Positions 7,990 to 16,510 of a stretch of 40,765 nucleotides of DNA are shown here, piece after piece; the first letter of the stretch is position 1; each line of letters starts with the position of its first letter. The position numbers and the translations under genes were made by a program. The notes under the pieces are model-generated. The model saw nothing but the letters and a program-made list of their open reading frames with translations. It was not told the DNA's origin and made no database searches. This DNA comes from an uncultured Lachnospiraceae bacterium. Its GTDB lineage: Bacteria; Bacillota; Clostridia; Lachnospirales; Lachnospiraceae. The stretch is from NCBI GenBank assembly GCA_945833775.1, contig CAMAGI010000007.1, positions 1 to 40,765 of the forward strand, read 5' to 3'.

Positions 7990-9033
7990 ATGCGATCTGA
8001 TCGTAAAATAAGATATCTGGATTATATGGAGAATGGAGAAAAACAGCATGGGGCCGGATTTGTGCGAATGGAATGCCGGGACGGACATTGCAGTATCACG
8101 GTGCACGTTACCGGGATGCATGTGACGGACAACTACAGCCGTCAGGTATTTTTGGTTGGAAAGAAGGAAGCGGTTCTCTGTGATCTGCGGTTTTTCCGCG
8201 GTGAGGGAATTGCGCAGAAACGCGGAATGTGGTGTGAAAACATGGATGGAACAGGGATCTCCTACGAGGAATTGAGGGCAATTCGTATCCCGATTGCATC
8301 CGGCAGGGAGATCATGTGTCATCTGCAGGATAAGGAGGCAGCTTACACATCCCCGATGCAGCAAAAGGAGTTCGCTCCGGAACCGACAGGCACCTTTGCG
8401 ACAGTTGCAAAGGCGGTTGAGCCGGAGCCGACAGGCACCTTTGCGACAGATGCGAAAGCGCTTACCCCAGAGCCGGAAGATAACCTTCCGGTGGCGGCAG
8501 AAGCGGATGATCCGAAACCAATGGGCATCCCACCGGTGGCGGCAGAAGCGGATGATCCGAAACCAATGGTCATCCCTTCGATGGCAGCAGAGGCGACTGA
8601 TCCGGAACCAATGGTCATCCCTCCGTCTTCCGGAAGAGCGGACGATGGTGCGCAAAATTCGTCGAAGAAAAGTTATCCGCTGCGGGACAACAAATGGAAC
8701 CAGCTCTCAGAACTGTATCCGCACATCACTCCATTCGGAGACAGTCGGGAATACCTTTCCATCGGTCCGTCGGATTTTGTAGTGCTTTCGGAAAAATACT
8801 ACAGTCTGGTCAACAATAGCTTTCTGCTGCATGGATTTTACAATTACAGACATTTAATCTTAACCCGGGAAAAGAGAAAGGATGAAGCATTCTATTATAT
8901 CGGTGTTCCGGGGAATTATTTTGAACGGGAAAAACAGGTTGCCGTCATGTTTGGCTTTGAGAGCTTTGAATGCCTGGAGGAGCCGGCGCGTAGCGGGGAT
9001 TTTGGTTATTATATGATGCGGATATCCCTATGA
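7990..9033 (+). CDS. Unrecognised two-domain protein with a repeat linker
   Basis: I do not firmly recognise this 347-residue protein; similar proteins of unknown function occur in Lachnospiraceae as far as I recall. Residues 1-125 form a mixed beta-rich domain. Residues 131-220 are six 15-residue Pro/Ala/Glu repeats. Residues about 228-347 form a conserved-looking C-terminal domain rich in Tyr and Phe (PHITPF, YYIGVPGNYF, GYYMMRISL). There is no signal peptide or membrane segment, so it is predicted cytoplasmic. ATG 7990 is chosen because GGGGGTG lies 7 bases upstream; the upstream in-frame TTG at 7972 is 1 base from AAGGAG. Its 3' end overlaps the convergent PflX-like gene by 6 bases. Confidence 0.8.
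   Translation: MRSDRKIRYLDYMENGEKQHGAGFVRMECRDGHCSITVHVTGMHVTDNYSRQVFLVGKKEAVLCDLRFFRGEGIAQKRGMWCENMDGTGISYEELRAIRIPIASGREIMCHLQDKEAAYTSPMQQKEFAPEPTGTFATVAKAVEPEPTGTFATDAKALTPEPEDNLPVAAEADDPKPMGIPPVAAEADDPKPMVIPSMAAEATDPEPMVIPPSSGRADDGAQNSSKKSYPLRDNKWNQLSELYPHITPFGDSREYLSIGPSDFVVLSEKYYSLVNNSFLLHGFYNYRHLILTREKRKDEAFYYIGVPGNYFEREKQVAVMFGFESFECLEEPARSGDFGYYMMRISL
8380..8649 (+). repeat. Six in-frame 45-bp tandem repeats
   Basis: Six consecutive 15-codon units encode variants of EP....PVAAEADDP. Units 3 and 4 are almost identical at the DNA level (the stretch coding VAAEADDPKPM is repeated exactly), which points to recent duplication; units 1 and 2 are a second close pair. It forms a flexible, acidic, Pro-rich linker. 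Confidence 0.9.
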
Positions 9034-10017
9034 CAGAATTCCCTCTCCGTTGAATGCAGGGATGAAGCTCTCCTGTGCCACATCACCCTCCTGAATAAAG
9101 CCGTTGACAATGCCGATCTTTTCGGCAAAGGAGACTACACGATCGTACTCTTCGGCGGAAACTTTGCGATGGATCTCCGGGAAATCGCAGACGTGGGGGA
9201 GGGGAGTATACTGATTCAGAATACTGATATAGATACGGTCTCCATATGTGTTGTGGAGGTGGCGCAGGATTTTTTTGGAGTCCTTTGTCTGCCCCGGAAG
9301 CAGGAGATGTCGGACAATAACGCCGCGTTTCATGAGCAGGCAGGAGGACTGTGCCGTGGCAGAGTCTGTGCCTTCGACGGCGTTCTGCGAGGGGTATGAG
9401 GCCAGAACCGGCTCCCCCACCTGCCGGAACATTTCTGCAATTGCGGCGCTGGCTTTGGTAAAATAATCGGGTGCATTTGCATATCTTGCGCTGATCGCCG
9501 GATCAAAGTATTTGAAATCCGGGAGATAGATATCCACCAGTCCCTCCAGCATTTTCAAAGTATCCGGTTCTTCATAGCTTCCGGTGTTGTAGACGATGGG
9601 GAGGGAAAAGCCTGCATCCTTGGCACTGCGGATTGCAAGGGCTACCTGTGGTACAAAATGAGAGGGAGTGACAAGATTGATGTTGTGTGCCCCCTTTTCC
9701 CGCAACCGGAAAAAGAGCTCCGTAAGGTGCTCTCCGGTAACCGGATAGCCGTTTTCACCGATGGCGATCTCGTGATTCTGGCAGAAGACACATCGGAGAC
9801 TGCAGCCGGAGAAAAAAATAGTACCGGAGCCGTTTTTGCCACTGATAACCGGCTCCTCCCAAAAGTGCAGGGCGGCGCGAGCCGCGTGAACAATTGCAGT
9901 CTGACCGCAGTACCCCGTCTGACCGACCAGGCGGTTTGCGTGGCATTTTCTGGGGCAGAGAGTGCAGTCCATCATATAGTTTTCAATCGTAGACATATCT
10001 GTTATTCTGGGGGACAT
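9028..10017 (-). CDS. PflX-like radical SAM protein (pyruvate formate-lyase activase homolog)
   Basis: A 329-residue radical SAM enzyme of the PflX group (COG1313-like). The [4Fe-4S]/SAM motif CSLRCVFC gives Cys72, Cys76 and Cys79. An N-terminal Cys cluster (Cys18, Cys21, Cys25, Cys37) may hold a second metal centre, as is usual in this group. Its substrate is not established in the family. I chose ATG 10017, 5 bases after GGAG; a GTG at 10053 would add 12 residues but has no ribosome site. The stop overlaps the convergent gene by 6 bases with no terminator between. It follows the histidine phosphatase gene at once, likely in one transcript. Confidence 0.87.
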   Translation of the reverse strand: MSPRITDMSTIENYMMDCTLCPRKCHANRLVGQTGYCGQTAIVHAARAALHFWEEPVISGKNGSGTIFFSGCSLRCVFCQNHEIAIGENGYPVTGEHLTELFFRLREKGAHNINLVTPSHFVPQVALAIRSAKDAGFSLPIVYNTGSYEEPDTLKMLEGLVDIYLPDFKYFDPAISARYANAPDYFTKASAAIAEMFRQVGEPVLASYPSQNAVEGTDSATAQSSCLLMKRGVIVRHLLLPGQTKDSKKILRHLHNTYGDRIYISILNQYTPLPHVCDFPEIHRKVSAEEYDRVVSFAEKIGIVNGFIQEGDVAQESFIPAFNGEGILS

Positions 10018-10059
10018 ATTCTCTCCATCATTTCCGTTTCGTGTGTTTGTCACAATGAG

Positions 10060-10608
10060 TCAGAGAAGTCGGATGAGCTTACAGTTCGGGATACCCACTT
10101 CCCAGAATGCTTCCACGGGCGTCTGGCGAATCCGGCTGACAATGCTGCAGTTCATGGCTCCGTGGCCGACAATCAGAACATTTTTGCCCTCGCGGAGGGC
10201 GGGTTCCACAATCTCGTTCAAGAAGGATCCGGTTCGTTCATACAATTCTGCCAGACTCTCTCCACCCTCCACTGCATTGTAGTGAGCCGGATCCCGAAAT
10301 AAAACATTGATGGGGCAGTCCGGAATTGCGAATGAATTCTCGGTGCCCTCGTATATGCCAAAACTCATTTCCATCAGACGTTCATCGGTCTGAATCGGAA
10401 CATTCAGACCCTCAAGAGCGATGCGGGCGGTTTCCAGGGCGCGCCTCAGCGGGGAGGAATAACAGATATCAAAACCGATGCTGCGACATTCCTCCCGAAC
10501 AGCCCCGGCCATTCTGCGTCCCTCATCGTTGAGGGGGATGTCGGTTCTTCCCTGAAGCTTGTGGAGTTCATTCCAATCGGTTTTGCCGTGACGCATAATA
10601 TAGAGCAT
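10060..10608 (-). CDS. Histidine phosphatase family protein (phosphoglycerate mutase-like)
   Basis: A 182-residue cytoplasmic phosphatase with the RHG motif (MRHGKTDWN, catalytic His about residue 7), the SSPLRRALETA segment, and a late GHGAMN with the second catalytic His. The family includes alpha-ribazole phosphatase and broad-specificity sugar phosphatases; no cobalamin genes are nearby, so the substrate is open. ATG 10608 follows AGGAGGGG. The gene lies between the SRP RNA gene and the PflX-like gene, all on the minus strand. Confidence 0.87.
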   Translation of the reverse strand: MLYIMRHGKTDWNELHKLQGRTDIPLNDEGRRMAGAVREECRSIGFDICYSSPLRRALETARIALEGLNVPIQTDERLMEMSFGIYEGTENSFAIPDCPINVLFRDPAHYNAVEGGESLAELYERTGSFLNEIVEPALREGKNVLIVGHGAMNCSIVSRIRQTPVEAFWEVGIPNCKLIRLL

Positions 10609-10637
10609 AGGCGGCCCCTCCTGTCATATAAATACAA

Positions 10638-10803
10638 AGGCCGTATATGCGGGGCATGAACGAAGGCTCCGCCCGGCTTGCTCACGGCACATGAGAGGTT
10701 CTGCTTAGTGCTGCTTTGTTCCCAACCTGACACGGTTCGCGGATTCCCATTGCGTGAGACCGAGCTTCAACGCCCAAGTCCTGTATCCCGACATATACGG
10801 CTT
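10638..10803 (-). ncRNA. ffs: Signal recognition particle RNA (4.5S/scRNA)
   Basis: Read on the minus strand, GTCAGGTTGGGAACAAAGCAGC (10710-10731) is the conserved SRP RNA helix 8 core with its GGAA-type apical loop, which binds Ffh. The ends close perfectly: GCCGTATATG (5', 10801-10792) pairs with CATATACGGC (3', 10649-10640). The visible molecule is about 165 nt, longer than the 4.5S type and shorter than the classic Bacillus type; no separate Alu domain is evident. It begins about 17 bases after the tadA stop, the same neighbour as in Bacillus. Exact ends are estimated. Confidence 0.9.
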
Positions 10804-10819
10804 TTTAAGTGTATCGGTT

Positions 10820-11344
10820 TCAAACGGTTTTGTCAAGTAAAATGGTCCCATTCTTTTCGGCTTCTTTTTCTGCCCTGTTGCGTTCTCTGAGCCGGACAAA
10901 GAAATCTTTCAGGATTGCACTGCATGCATCTTCGAGGACACCCTTTGTCACCTTCACCTGATGATTAAACTCCGGCATATCCAGAATATTTAAAACGGAG
11001 CCGGCACATCCTGCCTTGGGATTCATGCAGCCCATCACGACCTCCGGAATACGGGCCTGGACGATCGCTCCGGCACACATCTGACAGGGTTCCAGAGTAA
11101 CGTAGAGTGTACATCCCTCGAGACGCCAGTCGCCCATGTAGCGGCTTGCTTTCCGGATCGCGGTAATCTCGGCATGGGCCAGGGTGTTTTTGTCGGTATT
11201 GCGGCGGTTGTATCCGCGTCCGATGATTTTTCCTTCATATACGATGACGCAGCCGATGGGAACCTCGCCCAGTGCAAATGCCTTCTTTGCCTGTCTGAGG
11301 GCCTCCCTCATGTATTTTTCCTGTACGCTTTGTATGACAGCCAT
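10820..11344 (-). CDS. tadA: tRNA-specific adenosine(34) deaminase
   Basis: Zinc-dependent deaminase that converts A34 to inosine in tRNA-Arg(ACG). The 174-residue protein has HAE (His57, catalytic Glu59) and PCQMC (Cys87, Cys90), the zinc ligands of the cytidine/deoxycytidylate deaminase fold. The start ATG 11344 follows GGGAG by about 8 bases. The short lysine-rich C-terminal tail is normal for the family. It is transcribed from the promoter at 11397-11425, and the SRP RNA follows directly, perhaps on the same primary transcript. Confidence 0.95.
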   Translation of the reverse strand: MAVIQSVQEKYMREALRQAKKAFALGEVPIGCVIVYEGKIIGRGYNRRNTDKNTLAHAEITAIRKASRYMGDWRLEGCTLYVTLEPCQMCAGAIVQARIPEVVMGCMNPKAGCAGSVLNILDMPEFNHQVKVTKGVLEDACSAILKDFFVRLRERNRAEKEAEKNGTILLDKTV

Positions 11345-11396
11345 AATTTTTCTCCCAGCGGATAGATATCAGTCGGATTGGGGACATTCTTTAATG

Positions 11397-11425
11397 ATTA
11401 TAGCAGTAACGGAAACGTATGACAA
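11397..11425 (-). promoter_or_regulatory. tadA promoter
   Basis: On the minus strand: TTGTCA (11425-11420), 17-bp spacer ending TGC, TATAAT (11402-11397). It is near consensus and divergent from the LacI gene promoter, with the two -35 boxes only 4 bases apart. Confidence 0.85.
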
Positions 11426-11429
11426 GCAT

Positions 11430-11458
11430 TTGACATTTTTGCCGATTTCGCGTACGAT
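11430..11458 (+). promoter_or_regulatory. Promoter of the LacI-type gene at 11.5 kb
   Basis: TTGACA (11430-11435), 17-bp spacer, TACGAT (11453-11458). The expected start point falls at the edge of the operator at 11466. Confidence 0.85.
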
Positions 11459-11465
11459 AGGCAGA

Positions 11466-11479
11466 GGAAAAGGTTTTCC
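11466..11479. promoter_or_regulatory. LacI-type operator, autoregulatory site
   Basis: GGAAAAGGTTTTCC, with inverted halves GGAAAA / TTTTCC, placed over the transcription start of the regulator gene. The same half sites recur in the glgP promoter. Confidence 0.75.
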
Positions 11480-11503
11480 AAACCTAAATGCGGGGGAATG
11501 GAA

Positions 11504-12493
11504 ATGGTATCGATAAAAGATGTAGCAAAGCATGCCGGTGTGGCAATTTCCACAGTTTCCAAGGTGTTAAACGGATATCCGAATATCAGCGAGGAAACCA
11601 GAAGAAAAGTCAGTCAGGCGATTGAGGAACTGAACTATATTCCCAATTCGATCGCTTCTGCCCTGTCCTCGAAACAGTTCGACCGGATCGCGCTGTTAAT
11701 TGATCCGAAAAGGCAGACACAGGCAATCGACCAGATTTTCATGCAGTATTTGACCGGTGCACTGGACAAGGCAAAGGAGCTGAATATTGAGGTGATCACA
11801 GTGTTTATCTCCATGCTGGCAGGGCAAAGCTGTGCGGAAATCACGCGCTATTTCCTATCCCAGAGCATCTCCGGTGTGGTTATTTACGGGATGTCCAGAG
11901 AGGACAAGGTGCTGCAGGAGCTGGTACAAAGCAGGCAGTTTTCCTGTGTGGTGATCGATGTCCCCTACACCAATTCCAGAACCACCTCCGTTGGTGTGGA
12001 TCATAGGAAGGCGCAGTACGATGTGGCCAAAAAGACCATCGCGGATGATCCTTGCCGGAAGCTTCTCTACATTGCCGGGCGCAAGGATGGGTATGTCACA
12101 GATCTGCGACTTGAGGGAATCCGGAAGCTTGCGGAGGAAGAGAAGCTTCACCTGGTGGTAAAGCATGGCGAATTCAGTGAACGCACTGCCCGCAATATCA
12201 CGTTTGAATACGCTGCGGATGCCGATGTGGTGGTCTGCGCATCCGACTTGATGGCGATCGGTGCCATGAATGCCCTGATCGATATGGACATTTTCCGTCC
12301 TGTGTGCGGATTCGACGGCATTACACTGATGGGCTACGTGGGAAAACAGATGAATACGGTACGCCAGGATTTCTATGCGATTTCCAGCCGGGCCGTGGAG
12401 GAGGTTAAGCTCCTTATGGACGGCGGAGAGGGTAAAGAGGTAATCATGCCGCACAGTATTGTAAAAATGTACTATAAGGATATAATAGTTTAG
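11504..12493 (+). CDS. LacI-family regulator of the glgP-malQ genes
   Basis: A 329-residue repressor with an N-terminal LacI HTH (VSIKDVAKHAGVAISTVSKV, residues 2-21, hinge helix to about 56) and a periplasmic-binding-protein-like effector domain. ATG 11504 lies 6 bases after GGGGGA; ATG 11498 directly touches that site and is less likely. Palindromic operators in its own promoter and in the glgP promoter show it probably controls itself and glycogen/maltodextrin breakdown. The effector is unknown; a maltose-type sugar is a reasonable guess. The effector domain is somewhat divergent from the usual LacI pattern after residue 60. Confidence 0.9.
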   Translation: MVSIKDVAKHAGVAISTVSKVLNGYPNISEETRRKVSQAIEELNYIPNSIASALSSKQFDRIALLIDPKRQTQAIDQIFMQYLTGALDKAKELNIEVITVFISMLAGQSCAEITRYFLSQSISGVVIYGMSREDKVLQELVQSRQFSCVVIDVPYTNSRTTSVGVDHRKAQYDVAKKTIADDPCRKLLYIAGRKDGYVTDLRLEGIRKLAEEEKLHLVVKHGEFSERTARNITFEYAADADVVVCASDLMAIGAMNALIDMDIFRPVCGFDGITLMGYVGKQMNTVRQDFYAISSRAVEEVKLLMDGGEGKEVIMPHSIVKMYYKDIIV

Positions 12494-12522
12494 GGCAATA
12501 TTAACAAATCGTACGGAAAGAC

Positions 12523-12551
12523 TTGCGGAAAACGTTTTCCAATGCTATTGT
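12523..12551 (+). promoter_or_regulatory. glgP promoter
   Basis: TTGCGG (12523-12528), 17-bp spacer, TATTGT (12546-12551), about 70 bases before the glgP start. The operator fills the spacer. Confidence 0.6.
12527..12540. promoter_or_regulatory. LacI-type operator of glgP
   Basis: Perfect 14-bp palindrome GGAAAACGTTTTCC between the -35 and -10 boxes, with the same half sites as the operator at 11466. It also resembles a CcpA cre site, so dual control is possible. Confidence 0.85.
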
Positions 12552-12622
12552 AATAACAGTAAAACCGAGAAGAGAGCCGGAGCTTGATCGCTCAGAGAAC
12601 GGCGAAACGGGAGGATAAGTAA

Positions 12623-14890
12623 ATGAATCTGGAACAGCAATTAAACGAAATTACAGGCAGAAGCTATGGCAAAAATATTGCGTCCTGTACCCATGTACAG
12701 CTGTACGGCAGTATTTTGCAGCTTGTAAAGGAGCGCATTGCGGATGCACCTGCTATCACCGGCGATAAAAAGGTCTATTATATTTCCATGGAATTTCTGA
12801 TCGGAAAGCTCCTTTCCAACAATCTGATCAATCTGGGAATTTACGATGAACTAAAGGATATTCTGGACGCCAACGGTAAGAGCCTTGCGGAGATTGAGGA
12901 ACTCGAGCCCGAGCCCTCTCTGGGCAACGGCGGACTCGGACGTCTCGCAGCATGCTTCCTGGACTCGATAGCGACACTGGGACTTCCCGGTGACGGAATC
13001 GGACTGAACTATCATTTCGGTCTTTTCAAACAGATTTTTAAGGATCATCTGCAGAATGCAGAGCGAAACGAGTGGATCGAAAAGCTTTCCTGGCTGGAGA
13101 ATACCGGAAAGTCCTGCACCGTAATGTTCGGCAAGAAGAAGGTGACGGGTGTTCTCTACGACATTGATGTGATCGGATATGAGAACGGCGTGAACAAACT
13201 GCACCTCTTTGATGTGGAGGGTGTGGATGAGAGTCTTGTGAAGTCCGGCATTACCTTTGATAAGACGAAAGTGGAGAAGAATCTGACACTCTTCCTCTAT
13301 CCCGATGATTCCGATGAGGAGGGCAACCTGCTTCGCATCTATCAGGAGTATTTCATGGTAAGCTGCGGGGCACAGCTGATTCTTGAGGAGACCAAGGCGA
13401 AGGGCTATGATTTGCACGAACTGGATCAGCATGTGGCGATTCAGATCAATGACACCCATCCGACCATGGTGATCCCGGAGCTGATCCGCCTGCTCACGCA
13501 GCAGGAAGGTTTTACCATGGATGAGGCGATTGCGGTAGTCAGCAGAACCTGTGCCTATACCAATCACACAATTCTCGCCGAAGCATTGGAAAAATGGCCT
13601 TTGGCATATATTGAGGAGGTTGTCCCTCAGCTGGTTCCCATTATAAAAGAGCTGGATGCACGGGTGGCAAAGAAGTATAAGGACAAAAAGGTTCAGATTA
13701 TCGACGCGGATGAGCGTGTGCATATGGCTCATATTGATATCCACTACGGCTACAGCGTAAACGGCGTGGCAGCCATCCATACGGACATCTTAAAGAAGAG
13801 CGAGCTCCATCATTTTTATAAGATCTACCCCGGGAAGTTCAACAATAAGACCAATGGAATCACCTTCCGGCGTTGGCTTTTGTCCTGCAATCGCGAGCTG
13901 TCGGCTTTCCTGACGGATACCGTCGGTGCCGGCTACAAGAAAAATGCGGATGAGCTGAAGAAGCTTCTGGAGTACCGGGATGATCCGGCTGTTTTGGACA
14001 AAATCTATGCGATTAAGAAGGAAAAGAAAGCACAGCTGGTCTCCTATATCAAAGAAAAGGAAGGCATTGAGCTCAATCCCGATTCCATCTTTGACATTCA
14101 GGTAAAGCGTCTGCACGAGTATAAGCGTCAGCAGATGAACGCGCTCTATATTATCCATAAGTATCTGGAGATAAAGGGCGGCAGGAAACCTTCCACCCCC
14201 ATCACCTTCCTCTTTGGTGCCAAGGCGGCTCCGGCATACGTTATTGCACAGGACATCATTCATTTGATTCTGGTGCTTTCAGAGATCGTCAACAACGATC
14301 CGGACGTCGCTCCTTACATGAAGGTCGTGATGGTGGAGAATTATAACGTAAGCTACGCGGAGAAACTGATTCCCGCATGTGATATTTCCGAGCAGATCTC
14401 CCTGGCTTCCAAGGAGGCCTCCGGAACCGGTAACATGAAATTTATGTTAAACGGTGCCGTGACGCTGGGAACCAGCGATGGTGCAAATGTTGAGATCCAT
14501 GAGCTGGTGGGAGACGAGAATATCTATATCTTCGGTGAGAAGAGCGACAGTGTCATCCGACATTACGCCAAGGCGGACTACGTCTCCAGAGAGTATTATG
14601 AGGCGAGCCCGGTGATCCGGGAGGCAGTTGATTTCATCGTCGGAAAGCAGGCAATGAAGATTGGTCACAAGGAGAATCTGGAGCGCCTGTACGAGGAACT
14701 GCTCAACAAGGATTGGTTTATGACACTATTGGATTTGGAGGATTACATCCGGGTTAAGGATCAGGCATTTGCAGATTATGAGGATCAGCAAAAATGGAAG
14801 AAGATGATGCTCACCAATATCGCGATGGCAGGATTCTTCTCCTCGGACAGAACCATTGCCGAGTACAATCGTGACATCTGGAAGCTTTAA
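12623..14890 (+). CDS. glgP: Glycogen/maltodextrin phosphorylase
   Basis: GT35 enzyme that releases glucose-1-phosphate from alpha-1,4-glucans using phosphate. The 755-residue protein carries the PLP site in [14 protein letters not shown] with Lys606 as the Schiff-base lysine. The N-terminal motifs [21 protein letters not shown] and the QINDTHPT segment are also typical. The length is slightly below the usual 800, mostly from a short N-terminus, as in clostridial forms. ATG 12623 lies 7 bases after GGGAGGA. It is controlled by the LacI-type protein upstream and is followed after 40 bases by malQ, its functional partner. Confidence 0.96.
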   Translation: MNLEQQLNEITGRSYGKNIASCTHVQLYGSILQLVKERIADAPAITGDKKVYYISMEFLIGKLLSNNLINLGIYDELKDILDANGKSLAEIEELEPEPSLGNGGLGRLAACFLDSIATLGLPGDGIGLNYHFGLFKQIFKDHLQNAERNEWIEKLSWLENTGKSCTVMFGKKKVTGVLYDIDVIGYENGVNKLHLFDVEGVDESLVKSGITFDKTKVEKNLTLFLYPDDSDEEGNLLRIYQEYFMVSCGAQLILEETKAKGYDLHELDQHVAIQINDTHPTMVIPELIRLLTQQEGFTMDEAIAVVSRTCAYTNHTILAEALEKWPLAYIEEVVPQLVPIIKELDARVAKKYKDKKVQIIDADERVHMAHIDIHYGYSVNGVAAIHTDILKKSELHHFYKIYPGKFNNKTNGITFRRWLLSCNRELSAFLTDTVGAGYKKNADELKKLLEYRDDPAVLDKIYAIKKEKKAQLVSYIKEKEGIELNPDSIFDIQVKRLHEYKRQQMNALYIIHKYLEIKGGRKPSTPITFLFGAKAAPAYVIAQDIIHLILVLSEIVNNDPDVAPYMKVVMVENYNVSYAEKLIPACDISEQISLASKEASGTGNMKFMLNGAVTLGTSDGANVEIHELVGDENIYIFGEKSDSVIRHYAKADYVSREYYEASPVIREAVDFIVGKQAMKIGHKENLERLYEELLNKDWFMTLLDLEDYIRVKDQAFADYEDQQKWKKMMLTNIAMAGFFSSDRTIAEYNRDIWKL

Positions 14891-14930
14891 AGAGCAATTA
14901 TCACACGCGTGCCAGACTGGGGGTTTACAC

Positions 14931-16463
14931 ATGAGAAAAAGTGGTATTTTGATGCCGGTGGCGAGTCTTCCGTCGCCTTATGGAATCGGTTGCTTTTCAA
15001 AGGAAGCATACGAGTTTGTGGATTGTCTGAAGGAGAGTGATCAGTCCTATTGGCAGATTTTGCCGTTGGGACCTACCGGGTATGGGGATTCCCCCTACCA
15101 GTCCTTCTCCACCTTTGCCGGGAACCCTTATTTTATCGATCCCGAGGATCTGATTGAGAGAGGCTATATCACAAAGGAGCAGTGTGACGCCTACGACTTC
15201 GGCGATAATGAGATGTATGTGAATTATGAGAAGATTTACAACAGCCGCTTCCGACTCCTTCGGGAAGCCTTTGACAACAGCAATATCACCGAAGACGAAG
15301 AGTTTTGTGCCTTTGTGCGCGAGAATGAATGGTGGCTTGCGGATTATGCCCTTTATATGGCGATCAAGGTGAATGCAGGGAATGTATGCTGGGCAGAGTG
15401 GGATGAGGATATCCGGCTGCGCAAGAGCGAAGCGATGGCGGCATACCGGGAAAAGTATGCGGATGAAATCGTCTTTTATCAGTTTCAACAATACCTTTTC
15501 CGTGTCCAGTGGAGAAAACTGAAGGAATATGCAAACCGACAGGGCATCCAGATTATCGGTGATATTCCGATTTATGTGGCCTTCGACAGTTCCGATGCCT
15601 GGGCCAACCCGGAGCTTTTCCAGTTTGATGAAAACTGTATGCCCACGGCGGTGGCGGGATGTCCCCCCGACGCATTCTCTGCAACGGGGCAGCTTTGGGG
15701 CAATCCTTTGTATCGCTGGGATTATCACAAGAAGACCGGATTTGAATGGTGGATGAAGCGCATTGCAGCATGCTATGAGTTATACGATGTGGTTCGGATC
15801 GACCACTTCCGTGGATTTGACGAATATTACTCCATTCCCTATGGTTCCGAAACCGCACAGACCGGCCACTGGGAGAAAGGGCCCGGGCTGGAACTCTTTC
15901 GTACCATGCAGGACAAACTGGGAGAGAAAAGCATTATTGCGGAAGATCTCGGTTTTATGACTCCGTCGGTGGTCGAGCTTGTACAAAACTGTGGGTACCC
16001 CGGTATGAAGGTGCTGCAGTTTGCATTTGACTCCAGGGAGGACAGTGATTATCTGCCCCACAATTATCCCGTAAACAGTGTTGTTTACACCGGAACCCAT
16101 GATAATGAGACGACCTTTGGCTGGTACAAAGGTCTTCCGGAGACGGACCGTGGGTTCTGCGATCTGTATTTGAATCTTCCCAGGCTTCATGACGAGGAGG
16201 CGATAGCGGCGGAAGAAGTTTCCGATGAGGCTGCCGTGGATGCAACCCGGGGAATGATTCGTGCGGCTTTAGGGAGTGTGGCGAAGCTTGCGATTATCCC
16301 GATGCAGGATTATCTGGAACTGGATAACAGGGCGCGCATCAACCACCCCTCCACACTGGGCGGTATCAACTGGCAGTGGCGCATACAAAGAGGTGCTTTC
16401 TCACGTAAGGTGCAGGAGAAGATTGCCATGTACACCAGGCTGTACGCCCGCGGAAGATCCTGA
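14931..16463 (+). CDS. malQ: 4-alpha-glucanotransferase (amylomaltase)
   Basis: GH77 enzyme that transfers maltosyl units between alpha-glucans, supplying longer chains for GlgP and releasing glucose. The 510-residue protein shows the nucleophile Asp291 in VVRIDHFRG, acid/base Glu338 in IIAEDLGF and Asp391 in GTHDNETTF. The N-terminal SLPSPYGIGCF and GPTGYGDSPYQS motifs are standard. ATG 14931 follows GGGGGT by 7 bases; an earlier in-frame ATG at 14856 would overlap glgP and has no site. It is almost certainly co-transcribed with glgP. Confidence 0.96.
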   Translation: MRKSGILMPVASLPSPYGIGCFSKEAYEFVDCLKESDQSYWQILPLGPTGYGDSPYQSFSTFAGNPYFIDPEDLIERGYITKEQCDAYDFGDNEMYVNYEKIYNSRFRLLREAFDNSNITEDEEFCAFVRENEWWLADYALYMAIKVNAGNVCWAEWDEDIRLRKSEAMAAYREKYADEIVFYQFQQYLFRVQWRKLKEYANRQGIQIIGDIPIYVAFDSSDAWANPELFQFDENCMPTAVAGCPPDAFSATGQLWGNPLYRWDYHKKTGFEWWMKRIAACYELYDVVRIDHFRGFDEYYSIPYGSETAQTGHWEKGPGLELFRTMQDKLGEKSIIAEDLGFMTPSVVELVQNCGYPGMKVLQFAFDSREDSDYLPHNYPVNSVVYTGTHDNETTFGWYKGLPETDRGFCDLYLNLPRLHDEEAIAAEEVSDEAAVDATRGMIRAALGSVAKLAIIPMQDYLELDNRARINHPSTLGGINWQWRIQRGAFSRKVQEKIAMYTRLYARGRS

Positions 16464-16510
16464 GAGCTACCCAGGTCAGGAACTCTATGAGACACAACAG
16501 CGGAGGAACT

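Noticed and set aside
8380..8649. Tandem repeats as a CRISPR array
   Set aside because: Units are contiguous, 45 bp, in frame and coding, with no spacers.
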